In this document: positions 19,737 through 27,821 of the stretch, in pieces
How positions within the stretch are numbered: the stretch's first letter is position 1
How the letters are laid out: every line of letters starts with the position of its first letter
Position numbers and translations under genes: made by a program
Origin: Halococcus sediminicola
GTDB lineage: Archaea > Halobacteriota > Halobacteria > Halobacteriales > Halococcaceae
Reading direction: 5' to 3'
DNA length: 64,000 nt
NCBI RefSeq assembly: GCF_000755245.1
Contig: NZ_BBMP01000007.1
Span: 186,001 to 250,000 of the forward strand
Notes under the pieces: model-generated
What the model was told of the DNA's origin: nothing
Database searches by the model: none
Seen by the model: the letters and a program-made list of their open reading frames with translations, nothing else

Positions 19737-20555
19737 ATGCAGGTGTTCGGACTCGTCGGCTCACCCGTTTCTCACTCGCTGTCGCCGCCGCTGCACGGGG
19801 CGGCCTACGAGGAGTTGGGGATGGACGCGAAGTACGTGACCTTCGAACCCGATGGCGAGGACCTCGCCCCGGCCATCGAGGGCGCACGCGCGCTCGGAAT
19901 TCGAGGTCTGAACGTCACGATTCCGTTCAAACGCGACGCCCTCGAGTTCTGTGAGCCGGACGACCTCACCGAGCGAATCGGCGCGGTCAACACGCTCGAT
20001 TTCGGCGGGAACGAGATAACCGGCCACAACACCGACGCCGTGGGCGTGACGCGCGCGCTCGCCCACCACCGCGTCTCGCCGTCGGGCCGGGCGGTCGTCG
20101 TCGGCGCGGGCGGGGCGGGCCGGGCGGCGGCCTTCGCGCTCGCCGACGAGGGAACGACCGTCGAGATCGCCAACCGCACGACCGAGCGCGCGACCGATCT
20201 CGCGGGCGAAATCGACGGCGCAACGGGCCACGGTCTCGACGAACTGGAAAACCTCCTCGCCGATGCCGATGTCCTCGTCAACGCCACGAGCGTCGGGATG
20301 GACAGTGACGAAACGCCCGTCCCACCGGAGGCGCTTCATTCGGATCTCGCGGTGCTCGATGCGGTCTATTCGCCGATCGAGACCCGACTGCTCCGGGAGG
20401 CTGCCTCGGCGGGGGCCACGGCGATCGACGGGGGATGGATGCTGCTCTATCAGGGCGTGGCGGCCTTCGAGCGCTGGACGGGCCGTGCGGCCCCCGTGGA
20501 CGTGATGAACGAGGCGCTTCGGGCACGGATACTGTCGGACAACGGTTCGAACTGA
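19737..20555 (+). CDS. aroE: Shikimate dehydrogenase
   Basis: A 272-residue NADP-dependent enzyme of aromatic amino acid synthesis. It reduces 3-dehydroshikimate to shikimate. Motifs present are SPVSHSLSP (9-17), NVTIPFK with catalytic Lys65, NTDA with catalytic Asp100, and the nucleotide loop GAGGAGRA (123-130). It is separated from aroK-aroQ, the next shikimate genes, by about 4 kb. Confidence 0.96.
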   Translation: MQVFGLVGSPVSHSLSPPLHGAAYEELGMDAKYVTFEPDGEDLAPAIEGARALGIRGLNVTIPFKRDALEFCEPDDLTERIGAVNTLDFGGNEITGHNTDAVGVTRALAHHRVSPSGRAVVVGAGGAGRAAAFALADEGTTVEIANRTTERATDLAGEIDGATGHGLDELENLLADADVLVNATSVGMDSDETPVPPEALHSDLAVLDAVYSPIETRLLREAASAGATAIDGGWMLLYQGVAAFERWTGRAAPVDVMNEALRARILSDNGSN

Positions 20556-20622
20556 CGGCCGACGCATCGCCGAACCGTCCATCCGAGCGTCGTCCGCGCC
20601 TTTTCGAACGACCGTCCGACAG

Positions 20623-20630
20623 TATATTTA
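20623..20630 (+). promoter_or_regulatory. BoxA of the acidic helix-hairpin-helix gene
   Basis: TATATTTA is a strong TATA box, centred 28 nt before the ATG at 20655 but only 14 nt before the ATG at 20640. It therefore selects the later start. Confidence 0.6.
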
Positions 20631-20654
20631 ACCCCAGGGATGGTAGGGCCGGCC

Positions 20655-21467
20655 ATGACGCTGCTCGATACCATCAAATCGCTGCTCGGACTCGACGACG
20701 GCCGATCGGACAGCCGACGAAGCGGGCGTTCCGACCCATCCGATTCGGAGACGACCGCGCCGTCGACCGACTCCGAGGACGCCGTCAAGGGAACCGGAAG
20801 CGAGGAACCGGCGGCCGCCGGGGGCGACGCGAGCGCCTCGACCGAATCCATGCTCGACGAGAGCGCCGAGGGCGGTGCCGAACCCGGCGAAGTCACAGGA
20901 CCGGCGTCGGGCAACGACGCGAACGCCGATCCCGACACCGAGGACGACGCTCGGGCGGACGAGGCGGCGGCCGCCGGCGGTGACGCCGCCGGCTCGACCG
21001 GTTCGATGACCGAGGACGGGAGTTCCGAAGGGGCCGCCGAACCCGGTGAAGCGGTCGGACCGACGGACGACGAAGACGACCTCGACCTCGATCACGAGGG
21101 CGACGACGAAGCGACCGATGGCGACGCGACGGGCGACGACACGGCCGAGGACGCGGCCGCGGCAGGTAGTGACGCGACCGGCTCGACCGGCTCCATCACC
21201 GAGGAGACCAACGAGTCAATCTCGGCGACCGAGGACGCCGAAGCGGCTGGTCCCACCGACGCGGACCCAACCGGCGACACCGCCGATCACGACGTCGACG
21301 TGCTCAAGGGCATCGGCCCCTCCTACGCCGAGCGCCTCGGCGAGGCCGGCATCGAGAGCGTCGACGACCTCGCCGACGCCGACCCTGGGGAACTCGCGGC
21401 CGACATCGACGTCTCGGAGAGCCGCGTCGAGCGCTGGAGCGAGCGCGCGAAGGCCCGCCGGCAGTAG
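20655..21467 (+). CDS. Acidic repeat protein with C-terminal helix-hairpin-helix
   Basis: A 270-residue protein of unknown function. A short amphipathic N-terminus (MTLLDTIKSLLGLDD) is followed by a long Asp/Glu/Gly/Ala/Thr low-complexity region. In it three related units of about 37 residues recur (50-86, 102-138, 165-202), each with AAAGxDAxxST near the start and GP near the end. A helix-hairpin-helix domain (213-265, LKGIGPSYAERLGEAGI) ends the protein. HhH domains bind DNA or protein; the acidic arm could act as a tether. The BoxA position favours the ATG at 20655. The next gene starts 3 bases after the stop, so the two are an operon. Confidence 0.75.
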   Translation: MTLLDTIKSLLGLDDGRSDSRRSGRSDPSDSETTAPSTDSEDAVKGTGSEEPAAAGGDASASTESMLDESAEGGAEPGEVTGPASGNDANADPDTEDDARADEAAAAGGDAAGSTGSMTEDGSSEGAAEPGEAVGPTDDEDDLDLDHEGDDEATDGDATGDDTAEDAAAAGSDATGSTGSITEETNESISATEDAEAAGPTDADPTGDTADHDVDVLKGIGPSYAERLGEAGIESVDDLADADPGELAADIDVSESRVERWSERAKARRQ

Positions 21468-21470
21468 CTC

Positions 21471-22340
21471 TTGGAGTACCACCTGAACGGCGTGCTCGTC
21501 CCCGCGAGCGAGGCGAGCGTGAGCGTCCACGACCGGGGCTTTCGCTACGGCGACGCCGTTCGCGTCGGGCTGCGGGCCTACGGTGGCACCGTCTTCGAGT
21601 GGGAGGCGAACGAAAAACGGCTCCGCCGAGTGGCCGAGGGACTGGGCTTGACCGATGCGGTGCCCGAGGACCTCCGCGAGCGCGTCCGCGAGACGCTCGC
21701 CGCCAACGGCCCGGACGACGCGCGCCTCGACGTCTCGATCACACGCGGCACGGACGGCGGGCTGACACCGCCTTCCAACTGCGAGCCGACGGTTCTCGTC
21801 ACCATCGAGGAGCGCCCGCGCGGCGGTCTCGACGGGACACGGACGTGGGACGAGCCGGCGCTCGTCCAGATCGTGAAGACGCGGGCGATCGCCGGGCACG
21901 CGATACCCGCTTCGGGGCTGACCCATGCGCGCCTCGACGGCGTGCTCGCGCGGCGCGAACTCGAACGCGCTAGCACCGACGCTTACCACGCCGACGAGGC
22001 GCTCGTCCGCGATGAGGACGGCCATCTCGTCGGCGGTGCGGCGAGCAGCGTCTTCTTCGTCGCCGACGGCGTCCTCAAGACGCCGCGCGCGGAGGGAGCG
22101 GCCGCCGGCGTGACCCGTGACGTGGTCCTCGACCTCGCGCGCGAGGAGTCGTTCCCGGTCGAGACGGGCGCGTACGCACCGGCGGACGTGCGCGCCGCCG
22201 ACGAGGCGTTTCTCACCAACCCGACGTGGGAGCTACGGCCCATCGCGCGCGCCGACGGCGTGGCGGTCGGCACGGGACCGATGACACAACTGCTGACGCG
22301 ACTGTTCGACGAGCGCATCGAGCGCCATCACTACGAGTGA
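21471..22340 (+). CDS. Class IV aminotransferase homologue (PabC/BCAT fold), probably catalytically altered
   Basis: A 289-residue fold-type IV PLP protein by overall pattern: SVHDRGFRYGDA at the start, YHADEALVRDEDGHL, GVTRDVVLDLA, ADEAFLTN and VGTGPMTQLL at the end. Haloarchaeal relatives are usually called aminodeoxychorismate lyase. The segment that should hold the Schiff-base lysine (K-x-x-N-[YR]-L) reads GLTHARLDG, with Leu150 at the lysine position and Ala153 for Asn. The conserved EG..SN is GG..SS (188-193), and FET after RYGD is RVG. The start is TTG, three bases after the upstream stop. It may bind PLP or substrate without transamination, or do something new. Confidence 0.75.
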   Translation: MEYHLNGVLVPASEASVSVHDRGFRYGDAVRVGLRAYGGTVFEWEANEKRLRRVAEGLGLTDAVPEDLRERVRETLAANGPDDARLDVSITRGTDGGLTPPSNCEPTVLVTIEERPRGGLDGTRTWDEPALVQIVKTRAIAGHAIPASGLTHARLDGVLARRELERASTDAYHADEALVRDEDGHLVGGAASSVFFVADGVLKTPRAEGAAAGVTRDVVLDLAREESFPVETGAYAPADVRAADEAFLTNPTWELRPIARADGVAVGTGPMTQLLTRLFDERIERHHYE

Positions 22341-22403
22341 GTCGCACCGACTCGGGATGCACTCGACCGGCAGTATCTTGACGGCGACCCTCGATGATCG
22401 ATT

Positions 22404-23204
22404 ATGCACGAGGAACTCGATGCGGTCACGGTAGAGTTCGACGCCGAGGAAGGGATCGGCACGCTGACGCTGAACCGGCCGGACGCGCTGAACGCGATGA
22501 ACGGGCAGATGCGCGCGGACATCGAGACGGGTCTCGAACGACTCGCCGAGCGCGACGCGGAAGAAGACGGCGTCGCCGTTCGCGTGGTGGTCATCGAGGG
22601 AGCAGGCGAGAAGGCCTTTTGTGCCGGTGCCGACATCACCGGTTTTTCGGGCGTGTCGCCGGCGGCCTTCGACGCCCACGGGATGCGCGATTCGGTCATC
22701 GAGTTCCCCGCGCCCGTGGTGGCGAAGATCGAGGGCTACTGTCTGGGTGGCGGTCTCGAACTCGCGCTGGCCTGTGATTTCCGTATCGCCAGCGCATCGA
22801 GTCGGCTCGGCTTCCCGGAGGTCGAGCTGGGACTGCTTCCGGGTGCCGGCGGCGTCCAGTACGTCTCGCGGCTGGCCGGCCCTGCATTTGCGAAGGAACT
22901 CGCCATGACCGGCGAGCACGTCAGCGCCGAGCGCGCCGCCGAGGAAGGAGTCATCAATCACGTTCACGATGACGAGGAGTTCGAGGAAGCGGTTCGGGAG
23001 TTCGTCGAGACGCTCGCCGGGAAGCCGCCGCTGGCGATTCGGGCGATCAAGGATTCGGGCAACGTGAGCGTCGAGACCGACCTCCGCGAGGGGCGCAAGT
23101 ACGACCGCCGGGTGTTTTCGACGCTGCTCGAAACCGACGACCACGAGGAAGGCGCACGGGCCTTCGCCGAAGACGACTACGATCCCGAATTCGTCGGGAA
23201 GTAA
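22404..23204 (+). CDS. Enoyl-CoA hydratase/isomerase (crotonase family)
   Basis: A 266-residue crotonase that probably hydrates enoyl-CoA in beta-oxidation. The oxyanion-hole segment KAFCAGADITGFSG and both catalytic glutamates are present, in GGGLELALACDF and PEVELGLLPGAGG. Length and C-terminal helices are normal. It has its own start 63 bases after the class IV gene. The substrate range cannot be told from sequence. Confidence 0.9.
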   Translation: MHEELDAVTVEFDAEEGIGTLTLNRPDALNAMNGQMRADIETGLERLAERDAEEDGVAVRVVVIEGAGEKAFCAGADITGFSGVSPAAFDAHGMRDSVIEFPAPVVAKIEGYCLGGGLELALACDFRIASASSRLGFPEVELGLLPGAGGVQYVSRLAGPAFAKELAMTGEHVSAERAAEEGVINHVHDDEEFEEAVREFVETLAGKPPLAIRAIKDSGNVSVETDLREGRKYDRRVFSTLLETDDHEEGARAFAEDDYDPEFVGK

Positions 23205-23254
23205 GGTCGGAATCGTCGATCTCGGTGGCAAACGCCGCGCCGTCAGGCACAACC

Positions 23255-23263
23255 CTTAATTGA
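23255..23263 (+). promoter_or_regulatory. BoxA of the amphi-Trp gene
   Basis: CTTAATTGA is centred about 26 nt before the ATG at 23284. It supports that start over the in-frame ATG at 23260, which lies inside the box. Confidence 0.5.
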
Positions 23264-23283
23264 AAACCGCCCGTATCAACAGT

Positions 23284-23523
23284 ATGGCAGAAAAGAACAT
23301 CAGCGAGCAAAAACTCGACCGTACCGAGGCCGCCGAGCGCCTGCGGGCGATCGCCGACGACCTCGAATCCGACGAGGAGTTCCACATCGACATCGACAAC
23401 AAGACCATCACGCTGCATCCGCGCGACTCGGTGGGCTTCGAACTCGGCGTGCGCGAGCGCTCGTCGATCCTCCGGGGGAGCCGCGAGTCGGTGACCATCA
23501 AGATGGACTGGAGGGCCAAATAA
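23284..23523 (+). CDS. Amphi-Trp domain protein
   Basis: A 79-residue soluble, charged protein: MAEKNISEQKLDRTEAAERL, then a beta-rich half ending VTIKMDWR. It fits the small amphi-Trp domain family, common in halophiles and of unknown function. Its stop TAA shares a base with the ATG of the following membrane-protein gene (TAATG), so they are coupled. That suggests it works at or with that membrane protein. Confidence 0.75.
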   Translation: MAEKNISEQKLDRTEAAERLRAIADDLESDEEFHIDIDNKTITLHPRDSVGFELGVRERSSILRGSRESVTIKMDWRAK

Positions 23524-23885
23524 TGGCGATCCTCGACAGTCTCGTCATCTTCCTCGTCAGCCTGATCCTCGGAACGATCGGCATCTACGCCGGCGTGCGC
23601 CTCGTCGCCGACCGGGACGTGAGTTACGTCAACGCGGCCATCACCGCCCTGCTGGGCGCGCTCGCGTGGGGGATCGTAAGTTTCTTCGTCGGATTCATCC
23701 CCATCATCGGCGCGCTGCTCGCGCTGCTCATCTGGATCGGCGTCATCAACTGGCGCTACCCGGGTGGGTGGATCACCGCTGCCGGCATCGGCTTCGTCGC
23801 GTGGCTGGTCGTCCTCGTCGTCACTTACCTGCTCGCGACGCTGGGGCTCATCACGCCCGACGCGCTCGGCATTCCCGGTATCTGA
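23523..23885 (+). CDS. Small four-helix membrane protein, unknown function
   Basis: A 120-residue protein made almost entirely of four hydrophobic helices (about 6-27, 36-56, 58-75, 82-108) with short loops (RLVADRDVSY, NWRYPGG). No catalytic motif is visible. It is coupled to the upstream amphi-Trp gene by a one-base overlap and ends three bases before a convergent gene. I do not recognise a characterised family. Confidence 0.7.
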   Translation: MAILDSLVIFLVSLILGTIGIYAGVRLVADRDVSYVNAAITALLGALAWGIVSFFVGFIPIIGALLALLIWIGVINWRYPGGWITAAGIGFVAWLVVLVVTYLLATLGLITPDALGIPGI

Positions 23886-23888
23886 GGC

Positions 23889-24317
23889 TCACTCTCCGGC
23901 GACGATCTCGACGCTGCGTTCTCCCATCTCGTCTTCCTCGAAGACGAACACGCGCCCGCGAGCCGTCTCCGGGTCGGCCGTCACGGTGACGCGATGGCCC
24001 TCGGCGCGCACGCTCACGCCCGGAAAGAGGGTCGTCTCCTCGTTCTCCTCGACCAGCACGCGCCCGACGCCGGTTTGGTCGATGATCTCGTCGACGGTCG
24101 TCCGGTCGTTGACGTAGACGAGCACGCCCTCGGTCTCGGTCGGGTCGGTGACGAGAACGTGAACCTCCTTTCCCGGTGCGGTCGTGTGGCTTTCCTCGGC
24201 TTTCGCCGGGATACCGTGATAGAACGCCTCGCGGCCGTCGGTGTATTCGACGGCGATGCCCGCCTCCGTGAGATCGACCGAGAGCGTGTCGGGCGAGTGT
24301 TCGCTGTGGTAGCTCAT
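23889..24317 (-). CDS. Conserved haloarchaeal protein of unknown function (DUF5796-like)
   Basis: A 142-residue acidic, beta-strand-rich protein (SVDLTEAGIAVEYTDGREAFYHG; KEVHVLVTDPTETEGVLVYVNDRTTVDEIID). From memory it resembles a halophile-specific family labelled DUF5796; this is unverified. It has no membrane segment or metal motif. It is divergent from aroK across an 85-base gap. Confidence 0.65.
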   Translation of the reverse strand: MSYHSEHSPDTLSVDLTEAGIAVEYTDGREAFYHGIPAKAEESHTTAPGKEVHVLVTDPTETEGVLVYVNDRTTVDEIIDQTGVGRVLVEENEETTLFPGVSVRAEGHRVTVTADPETARGRVFVFEEDEMGERSVEIVAGE

Positions 24318-24402
24318 GCGGTGACTACTGCCGTGCGAGTCAAAAACGGCGTGTTCCGCACGGACCGCTACCGGTAAGGTCGCCGGCGCGCGACGCCGCT
24401 AC

Positions 24403-25266
24403 ATGGATGGACGCGCGAGCGCGCCGGCGGCGGGCACGATCGTGAACGCACTCGCCACCGGTAGGGGGAGTGCGTTCGCCATCGACCGTGAGACGACTGC
24501 ACGAGTGGAGCTCTCGGGCGGTGGCGACGTGACCGGCACGATCGCCGGTGCGCCCGATGCTGATACACGCCTCGTCGAGCGGTGTGTCGAACTCGTCGTC
24601 GATGAATACGGCGACGGCCAGGGCGGCTGGGTCGAAACCGAGAGCGAGGTGCCGATGGCCGCCGGCCTGAAGAGTTCGAGTGCCGCAGCCAACGCAGTAG
24701 TACTAGCGACCTGCGACGCGCTCGGCGTGGCCGTCGGCAAGGACGGTGCGCTCTCGCGTGCGGATGCCGCCAGGCTCGGCGTGCGCGCCGCCCGCGACGT
24801 GGGCGTCACGGTGACGGGCGCGTTCGACGACGCGAGCGCGAGCATGCTCGGCGGCGTCACCGTCACCGACAACACGACCGACGAGCTGCTCGCGCGCGGA
24901 ACGGTCGACTGGGACGTGCTGGTGTGGACGCCCGACGAGCGTGCGTTCAGCGCCGACGCCGACGCCGCACGCTGTGAGCGCGTCGCACCCGTCGTGGATG
25001 TCGCCCTCGAAAAGGCGCTCGCCGACGAGTACGAGCGCGCGATGACGATCAACGGGCTGGCGTTCTGTGCGGCGCTCGACTTCCCCACCGAACCGGCGAT
25101 AGTGGCGCTCGAATACGTCTCGGGTGTCTCGCTGTCGGGCACCGGGCCGAGCTACGTCGCGGTCGGCGAGCACGAGGAACTAACGAAGGTACAAGAAGCG
25201 TGGAACGAGTACGATGGGGATACATGGCTGACGACGAGCCGGACCGACGGCGCACGGACGGAATGA
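24403..25266 (+). CDS. aroK: Shikimate kinase, archaeal GHMP type
   Basis: A 287-residue GHMP-family kinase, unrelated to bacterial AroK, that phosphorylates shikimate. The ATP loop is PMAAGLKSSSAAANAV, the N-terminus has APAAGTIVNALATGRG, and a C-terminal glycine-rich motif SLSGTGPSYVAVG closes the site. Its 3' end overlaps the chorismate mutase gene, so the two aromatic-pathway genes form one unit. Confidence 0.94.
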   Translation: MDGRASAPAAGTIVNALATGRGSAFAIDRETTARVELSGGGDVTGTIAGAPDADTRLVERCVELVVDEYGDGQGGWVETESEVPMAAGLKSSSAAANAVVLATCDALGVAVGKDGALSRADAARLGVRAARDVGVTVTGAFDDASASMLGGVTVTDNTTDELLARGTVDWDVLVWTPDERAFSADADAARCERVAPVVDVALEKALADEYERAMTINGLAFCAALDFPTEPAIVALEYVSGVSLSGTGPSYVAVGEHEELTKVQEAWNEYDGDTWLTTSRTDGARTE

Positions 25267-25529
25267 GCCTCGACGAGCTGCGCGAGGAGATCCAAACTAT
25301 CGACCGCGAGATCGTCGAGCACATCGCCCAGCGCACCTACGTCGCCGACGCCATCGCCGAGGTCAAACGCGAGCAGGGGCTGCCGACGACCGACGAATCC
25401 CAAGAACAGCGCGTGATGGACCGGGCCGGCGAGAACGCACAGCGCTTCGACGTCGACGACAACCTCGTGAAGGCGATGTTTCGATTACTCATCGAACTGA
25501 ACAAGGTCGAACAGCGCGAGAGTCGATAA
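25224..25529 (+). CDS. aroQ: Chorismate mutase (AroQ type)
   Basis: A 101-residue all-helical enzyme converting chorismate to prephenate for Phe/Tyr synthesis. The AroQ pattern is LDELREEIQTIDREIVEHIAQR, AIAEVKREQGLP and LFRLLIELNKVEQRESR, with the Arg, Lys and Glu side chains that line the active site. Two starts are possible. The ATG at 25224 gives a 13-residue acidic leader, as I recall for other haloarchaea. The ATG at 25263 makes a classic ATGA overlap with the aroK stop. I chose the first with modest confidence. Confidence 0.9.
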   Translation: MADDEPDRRRTDGMSLDELREEIQTIDREIVEHIAQRTYVADAIAEVKREQGLPTTDESQEQRVMDRAGENAQRFDVDDNLVKAMFRLLIELNKVEQRESR

Positions 25530-25571
25530 CGAATCGTCACTCCCTTCGCTGGCTGTCGAGCCGTAGAAAAC

Positions 25572-25577
25572 GGTTTA
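25572..25577 (+). promoter_or_regulatory. BoxA of the vapBC-like pair
   Basis: GGTTTACA is centred about 28 nt before the small antitoxin ATG at 25602, the leaderless spacing seen elsewhere in this window. Confidence 0.45.
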
Positions 25578-25601
25578 CAGGCACGGCGACAACGGCCAGC
25601 T

Positions 25602-25757
25602 ATGGGAAGCTATGCGATGCCACCGACCGCAGACGACGGTTCGTCGGACGAAGATGGCGACGAATCCTCGCGGCTCGGCGACCGGCTTGCCGGTCGGTTC
25701 TCGGACGTGGATATCGACTCCGTCGAAGCGGTGCGCGACGAACGCGAGTGCGAATGA
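25602..25757 (+). CDS. Putative VapB-type antitoxin (51 aa)
   Basis: A 51-residue acidic protein too short for an automatic call. A Ser/Asp/Glu-rich middle is followed by RLGDRLAGRFSDVDIDSVEAVRDERECE. That tail resembles the toxin-binding ends of small haloarchaeal antitoxins. The N-terminal DNA-binding half seen in full-length VapB is missing, so repression may be weak or absent. It overlaps the toxin start by ATGA (25754-25757) and has a BoxA at leaderless distance. Confidence 0.65.
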   Translation: MGSYAMPPTADDGSSDEDGDESSRLGDRLAGRFSDVDIDSVEAVRDERECE

Positions 25758-26146
25758 AGCTGTTCATCGATAGCAACGTCTTCGTCGCCAGTCTCACCGA
25801 CGAACCACAGCGTGGCGAAGCGGCCACACGCCTCCTCAATCGCAACGACGAGTTCTGTACCTCGATTCTGAATCTCATGGAGATTCGCTCCGTGCTGACG
25901 AAGAAAAAGCACGTTGAGCAGGAACGAGTCGAAGGTGTGCTGTCCGACATCTATACCGAGGTCGAGATCTATGCGCCCGAGATCAGCGACCAAATATCGG
26001 CGTACGAGCGCCAGCGAGACACGCTCCTCTATACGCTCGATTGCGTTCTTCTGGCGTTGGCTGACGACGTGGATGCGACGATGGTCTCGTTCGATGGCGA
26101 ACTGCTCGACAACGGTGCAATCTCCCCGTCGGACGTTCTCGACTGA
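25754..26146 (+). CDS. PIN-domain ribonuclease toxin (VapC family)
   Basis: A 130-residue PIN domain. The four acidic metal ligands are in place: Asp6 (FIDSN), Glu43 (NLMEIRS), Asp96 (YTLDCVLLALA) and Asp114 (VSFDGEL). VapC toxins cut tRNA or rRNA and are blocked by the cognate antitoxin, here the overlapping 51-residue gene. A GTG two codons upstream (25748) is possible, but ATGA coupling favours 25754. Confidence 0.87.
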   Translation: MKLFIDSNVFVASLTDEPQRGEAATRLLNRNDEFCTSILNLMEIRSVLTKKKHVEQERVEGVLSDIYTEVEIYAPEISDQISAYERQRDTLLYTLDCVLLALADDVDATMVSFDGELLDNGAISPSDVLD

Positions 26147-26195
26147 AATCGAGTCGCGGTCTCCGCTTCCCGTTCCGAAATCAGCCCAAGGAGGA

Positions 26196-26288
26196 ATGAG
26201 GAGCCGTACGGATGAGCCGCTCGGGATCGGAATCTTCGCTGAGACGGATGATGTCCTCACCGACGATTTATGCCGGTCGCGGTCGTAG
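26196..26288 (+). other. Very short open frame after the vapC-like gene
   Basis: An AAGGAGGA run immediately precedes an ATG opening a 30-codon frame (MRSRTDEPLGIGIFAETDDV...). The ribosome-binding-like sequence is only one base from the ATG, too close for normal use, and the frame runs into the next gene's promoter. Recorded because of the purine run; I doubt it is a gene. Confidence 0.15.
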
Positions 26289-26297
26289 CCCGCGGCG

Positions 26298-26861
26298 ATG
26301 ACAGAGACAGACGTCGCAGTCGTCGGCGGCGGTCCCGCAGGGCTTAGCGCGGCGCTATTCACAGCGAAAAACGGTCTCGATACGCAAACGTTCGACACCG
26401 ACGGGACGTGGATGCACAAGGCTCACTTGTTCAATTACTTGGGAATCGAGAGCGAGGACGGCTCGGCGTTCATGGACGACGCCCGCGAACAGGTCGAGTC
26501 CTTCGGGGTCGAACGCCACGAGGAAACGGAAGTCACCGGCGTCGAGGCGAACAACAACGGGTTCACCGTCAGCACGGACGAGGGCGACCACGAGGCGAAC
26601 TACCTGATCCTGGCGACGGGCGCGAAGCGCGACCTCGCCAACGAACTGGGCTGTGACTTTACTGATGAGGACATCGTCGACGTCGACGTGACGATGGAGA
26701 CCAGCGTCGAGGATGCCTACGCCACGGGCGCGATGGTGCGCGCCGAGGAGTGGCAGGCGGTCATCTCGGCGGGCGACGGCGCGGCCGCGGCGCTCAACAT
26801 CCTCACCAAGGAGAAGGGCGAGCATTTCCACGACTTCGACACCCCGGCCGACGCGGAGTAA
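26298..26861 (+). CDS. Short FAD-dependent oxidoreductase (thioredoxin-reductase-like, no CxxC)
   Basis: A 187-residue flavoprotein with the FAD dinucleotide motif VVGGGPAGLSAALFTAKNG, a second strand-turn LILATGAKRDLA and a C-terminal FAD contact (YATGAMVRAEEWQAVISAGDGAAAALNI). It has the FAD-domain halves of thioredoxin reductase but lacks the NADPH domain and the CxxC redox pair. It therefore cannot be a normal thioredoxin reductase. A BoxA (GATTTATG, 26265-26272) gives a leaderless start. Confidence 0.8.
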   Translation: MTETDVAVVGGGPAGLSAALFTAKNGLDTQTFDTDGTWMHKAHLFNYLGIESEDGSAFMDDAREQVESFGVERHEETEVTGVEANNNGFTVSTDEGDHEANYLILATGAKRDLANELGCDFTDEDIVDVDVTMETSVEDAYATGAMVRAEEWQAVISAGDGAAAALNILTKEKGEHFHDFDTPADAE

Positions 26862-26904
26862 CCCGAATCACAACCGGTAAGCGCTCCCTCGCCATCGAAT
26901 CGGC

Positions 26905-27801
26905 GTGAGCAACGCCCTCGGTCGCATCGAGCGTGCGACGCCGCCGTTCGCGGCGCTCGCAGTCGCCGTCGTCGCCGTCAGCACGAGCGCCATCCTCGTT
27001 CGGTATAGCTCCGCGCCGAGCATCGTGAAGGCGCTCTATCGCGTGCTGTTCACCACCCTTCTGCTCGCGCCGCTCGCCGTCACGCGCCACCGCGAGGCGT
27101 TCGGGAGGTTGACGAGCCGAGACTGGCTCGTTGCGGGCGCGGGCGGGGTCGCGCTGGCGATCCACTTCGCGTCGTGGTTCGAGAGCCTCGAATTCACCAG
27201 CGTCGCCGCCTCCGTCACCATCGTTCAGTCGCAGGTCCTGTTCGTCGCCATCGGCGCGTCGTGGCTGCTCGCCGAGCACGTCACCCGCCGAACGTTCGCC
27301 GGCATGGCGCTCGCGCTCGTCGGCATCGCGGTGCTGTCGGTCGGCGACTCCATCACCGGGGCAGTCGCCGGCCCAGCCCCGCTCTACGGCAACGCCTTGG
27401 CGCTCGTCGGCGCGGTCTGTGCGGCGGGCTACGTGCTCGCCGGGCGCTCGCTGCGCCAACGGATCCCCCTCATTCCGTACGTCATCGTCGTCTACTCGGT
27501 CTGCACGGTCGTCCTGTTCGCGCTCACGCTCGCCGACGGCGCGGCGCTCGTCGACTACCCAGCCAGCGAGTGGCTGCTCTTCGTCGGCATGGCGGTCGGC
27601 CCAGGGATCTTCGGCCACACGGTGTTGAACTGGGCGCTCGCCCACCTCGAATCAAGCGTCGTCAGCGTTTCGTTACTAGGTGAACCGATCGGCAGCGCGC
27701 TGCTCGCGCTCGTCCTGCTCGGTGAGGCTCCCAGTACCGTCACCGTCGTCGGCGGGACGGTCATCCTCCTCGGCATCACCGTCACCGCACGGTCAGCGTG
27801 A
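26905..27801 (+). CDS. EamA/DMT-family transporter
   Basis: A 298-residue membrane protein with ten hydrophobic helices in two EamA repeats (about 12-146 and 156-296). Family landmarks are ALYRVLFTTLLLAPLA, SVTIVQSQVLFVAIGASWLLAEHV and the repeat-2 motif LLGEPIGSALLALVLLGE. DMT proteins export or import metabolites such as amino acids; the substrate is unknown. The start is GTG at 26905. Confidence 0.87.
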   Translation: MSNALGRIERATPPFAALAVAVVAVSTSAILVRYSSAPSIVKALYRVLFTTLLLAPLAVTRHREAFGRLTSRDWLVAGAGGVALAIHFASWFESLEFTSVAASVTIVQSQVLFVAIGASWLLAEHVTRRTFAGMALALVGIAVLSVGDSITGAVAGPAPLYGNALALVGAVCAAGYVLAGRSLRQRIPLIPYVIVVYSVCTVVLFALTLADGAALVDYPASEWLLFVGMAVGPGIFGHTVLNWALAHLESSVVSVSLLGEPIGSALLALVLLGEAPSTVTVVGGTVILLGITVTARSA

Positions 27802-27821
27802 TCGCCACGGCGGCCGTGGTG

